DNA of 5,041 bases. It comes from Anaerolineae bacterium. Lineage in GTDB: Bacteria; Chloroflexota; Anaerolineae; JAADDB01. Shown here piece by piece: positions 4,471 to 5,041 of this stretch. The stretch is taken from NCBI GenBank assembly GCA_015489285.1, contig WGAA01000096.1:1-5041 (forward strand). The letters are read 5' to 3'. The notes under the pieces are model-generated. The model was not told the origin of the DNA. It was given only the letters and a program-made list of their open reading frames with translations, and searched no databases. Both the position numbers and the translations under genes were made by a program. The stretch's first letter is position 1. Each line of letters starts with the position of its first letter.

Positions 4471-4494
4471 TGAAACAGGAAAAGGAGTACACGC

Positions 4495-5041
4495 ATGAAA
4501 AGATTGACGCGGGCCCCTGTTCTGGCCATCCTCTTCATCGGTTTCCTCTTCGCTTTCCTTGTCATCCCCTCCGCCCTGGCTGCCCGACAAGATGCCTCAG
4601 GAGGTGATGTGCGTCCTTTTTGTACACCCACGCCGTCATGTGGGTGCGATTGTGATGATTTCGAGGTATACATGACGGTGGACGCCCCAACCCACCAGGT
4701 GGGGGATCTCATCGAATATCGGGTCGAAGTGGACAACGTGGGCGATTGTTCCTCTACCAAGTATGTCACCTTTGACGTGTACTGGACGAGCAATTTGACG
4801 TATGTGAGTTACACCAGTGGATGGTCCTGCAGCAATTACGGCGATCACCTGCATTGTGGCCGCAACGATTACGATTGGGGCGGATCGTACACGTACATTC
4901 GGATGCGGGCGGTGGCTCCGGGGAACGCCACGATGGACGTCCGCAACTTCCAGGTCGAAGCGGATTACATCGATTCGACGGGTACCGCATGCCCCAGCAA
5001 CACGGCCTCGGCCACCACGAACATCCAGCAACCCCCTACCC
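4495..5041 (+). CDS. Secreted cysteine-rich DUF11-like surface protein (5' part; runs off right edge)
   Basis: The ATG at 4495 has AAAGGAG (4481-4487) at 7 nt, and the frame stays open for 182 codons to the window end. The N-terminus is a classic Sec signal peptide: KR at residues 2-3, a hydrophobic core at about 9-24, and a likely signal peptidase I site after 'SALA' (Ala29). Mature residues 56-177 resemble a DUF11-type immunoglobulin-like domain: 'GDLIEYRVEVDNVGD' (70-84), a strand ending 'NLTYVSYTSG' (100-109), a Cys-flanked segment (112-121) and 'AVAPGNATMDV' (139-149). The visible mature part has eight cysteines (43, 49, 51, 53, 85, 112, 121, 166), including CGCDC at 49-53, so disulfides are plausible. 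A Pro/Thr linker seems to begin at 180. Such domains form cell-surface or adhesin-like proteins; no enzymatic motif is visible. It has its own promoter region and lies about 930 nt from the operon upstream. Its GC content appears lower than that of the operon. Confidence 0.88.
   Translation, partial: MKRLTRAPVLAILFIGFLFAFLVIPSALAARQDASGGDVRPFCTPTPSCGCDCDDFEVYMTVDAPTHQVGDLIEYRVEVDNVGDCSSTKYVTFDVYWTSNLTYVSYTSGWSCSNYGDHLHCGRNDYDWGGSYTYIRMRAVAPGNATMDVRNFQVEADYIDSTGTACPSNTASATTNIQQPPT

Larger units (their letters stand above)
3563..4494. other. Gene-free region of about 930 nt made of heptad arrays and hairpin repeats
   Basis: I find no credible gene on either strand. The open frames here lack ribosome binding sites, are short, and encode repeat-derived sequence. 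Most of the stretch is accounted for by the repeats listed separately: heptad arrays (3642-4320), the 45-nt direct repeats and hairpins (3785-3998), and GC-rich spacer units. The short motif GCTG(C)TAGG(G)CCAACCTT occurs twice, at 3752-3768 and 4070-4086, and GACGCTG recurs at 3749-3755 and 4005-4011. The hairpin cassette thus appears to sit within an older heptad-array zone. In 4321-4374 I see nothing. From 4375 the DNA is AT-richer and belongs to the promoter and leader of the next gene. Confidence 0.8.

Noticed and set aside
4368..4793. Antisense open frame (141 codons, - strand) over the promoter and start of the secreted protein gene
   Set aside because: The + strand has a promoter-like box, a good ribosome binding site and a textbook signal peptide. 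The antisense product has no such support.

Overview
The window reads as chromosomal DNA of a GC-rich, free-living bacterium. The most likely phylum is Chloroflexota (Anaerolineae-like). That placement is an inference from three things: GC-rich coding regions with good Shine-Dalgarno sites, a secreted cysteine-rich DUF11-like protein, and a gene-free stretch full of heptanucleotide arrays and REP-like hairpins of a style I associate with that phylum and with cyanobacteria. No rRNA, tRNA or lineage marker gene is present to settle it.

Positions 1-3562 hold four genes on the + strand with gaps of 30, 3 and 31 nt, so probably one operon. (1) The 3' part of a gene that joins the end of an ABC-2 type permease to a complete ABC ATPase in one frame; its start lies left of the window. 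(2) A 193-residue protein with about six membrane helices and no family I recognise. (3) A 96-residue winged-helix regulator of the HTH_34 (MarR/ArsR-like) type, translationally coupled to gene 2. (4) A 470-residue alpha/beta hydrolase of the acyl-CoA thioesterase/BAAT family with an N-terminal membrane anchor, so its catalytic domain is probably outside the cytoplasm. A working model is an exporter with a membrane partner, a local regulator and a membrane-bound hydrolase acting on the same lipid-like or amphiphilic compound. The substrate cannot be read from the sequence.

Positions 3563-4494 (about 930 nt) hold no convincing gene. The stretch is built from repeats: six separate 28-nt arrays, each of four heptamers in the same phase around a GTNA/GTCG core; two adjacent 68-nt composite units that each end in such an array; two 45-nt direct repeats (41/45 identical) on either side of a perfect 15-bp-arm palindrome; and several more hairpins, one of which could be a terminator. 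A seventh, different heptad-like stretch covers the gap and start codon before the hydrolase gene.

From about 4375 the composition becomes more AT-rich. A perfect TATAAT box, a 5' leader and a good ribosome binding site precede a gene at 4495 that runs off the right edge. It encodes a secreted, cysteine-rich, DUF11-like surface protein and appears to be an independent transcription unit.

No complete novel system can be proven here. The points most worth following are the permease-ATPase fusion with a possible internal start, the outward-facing BAAT-family hydrolase in an exporter operon, and the ordered architecture of the repeat region.
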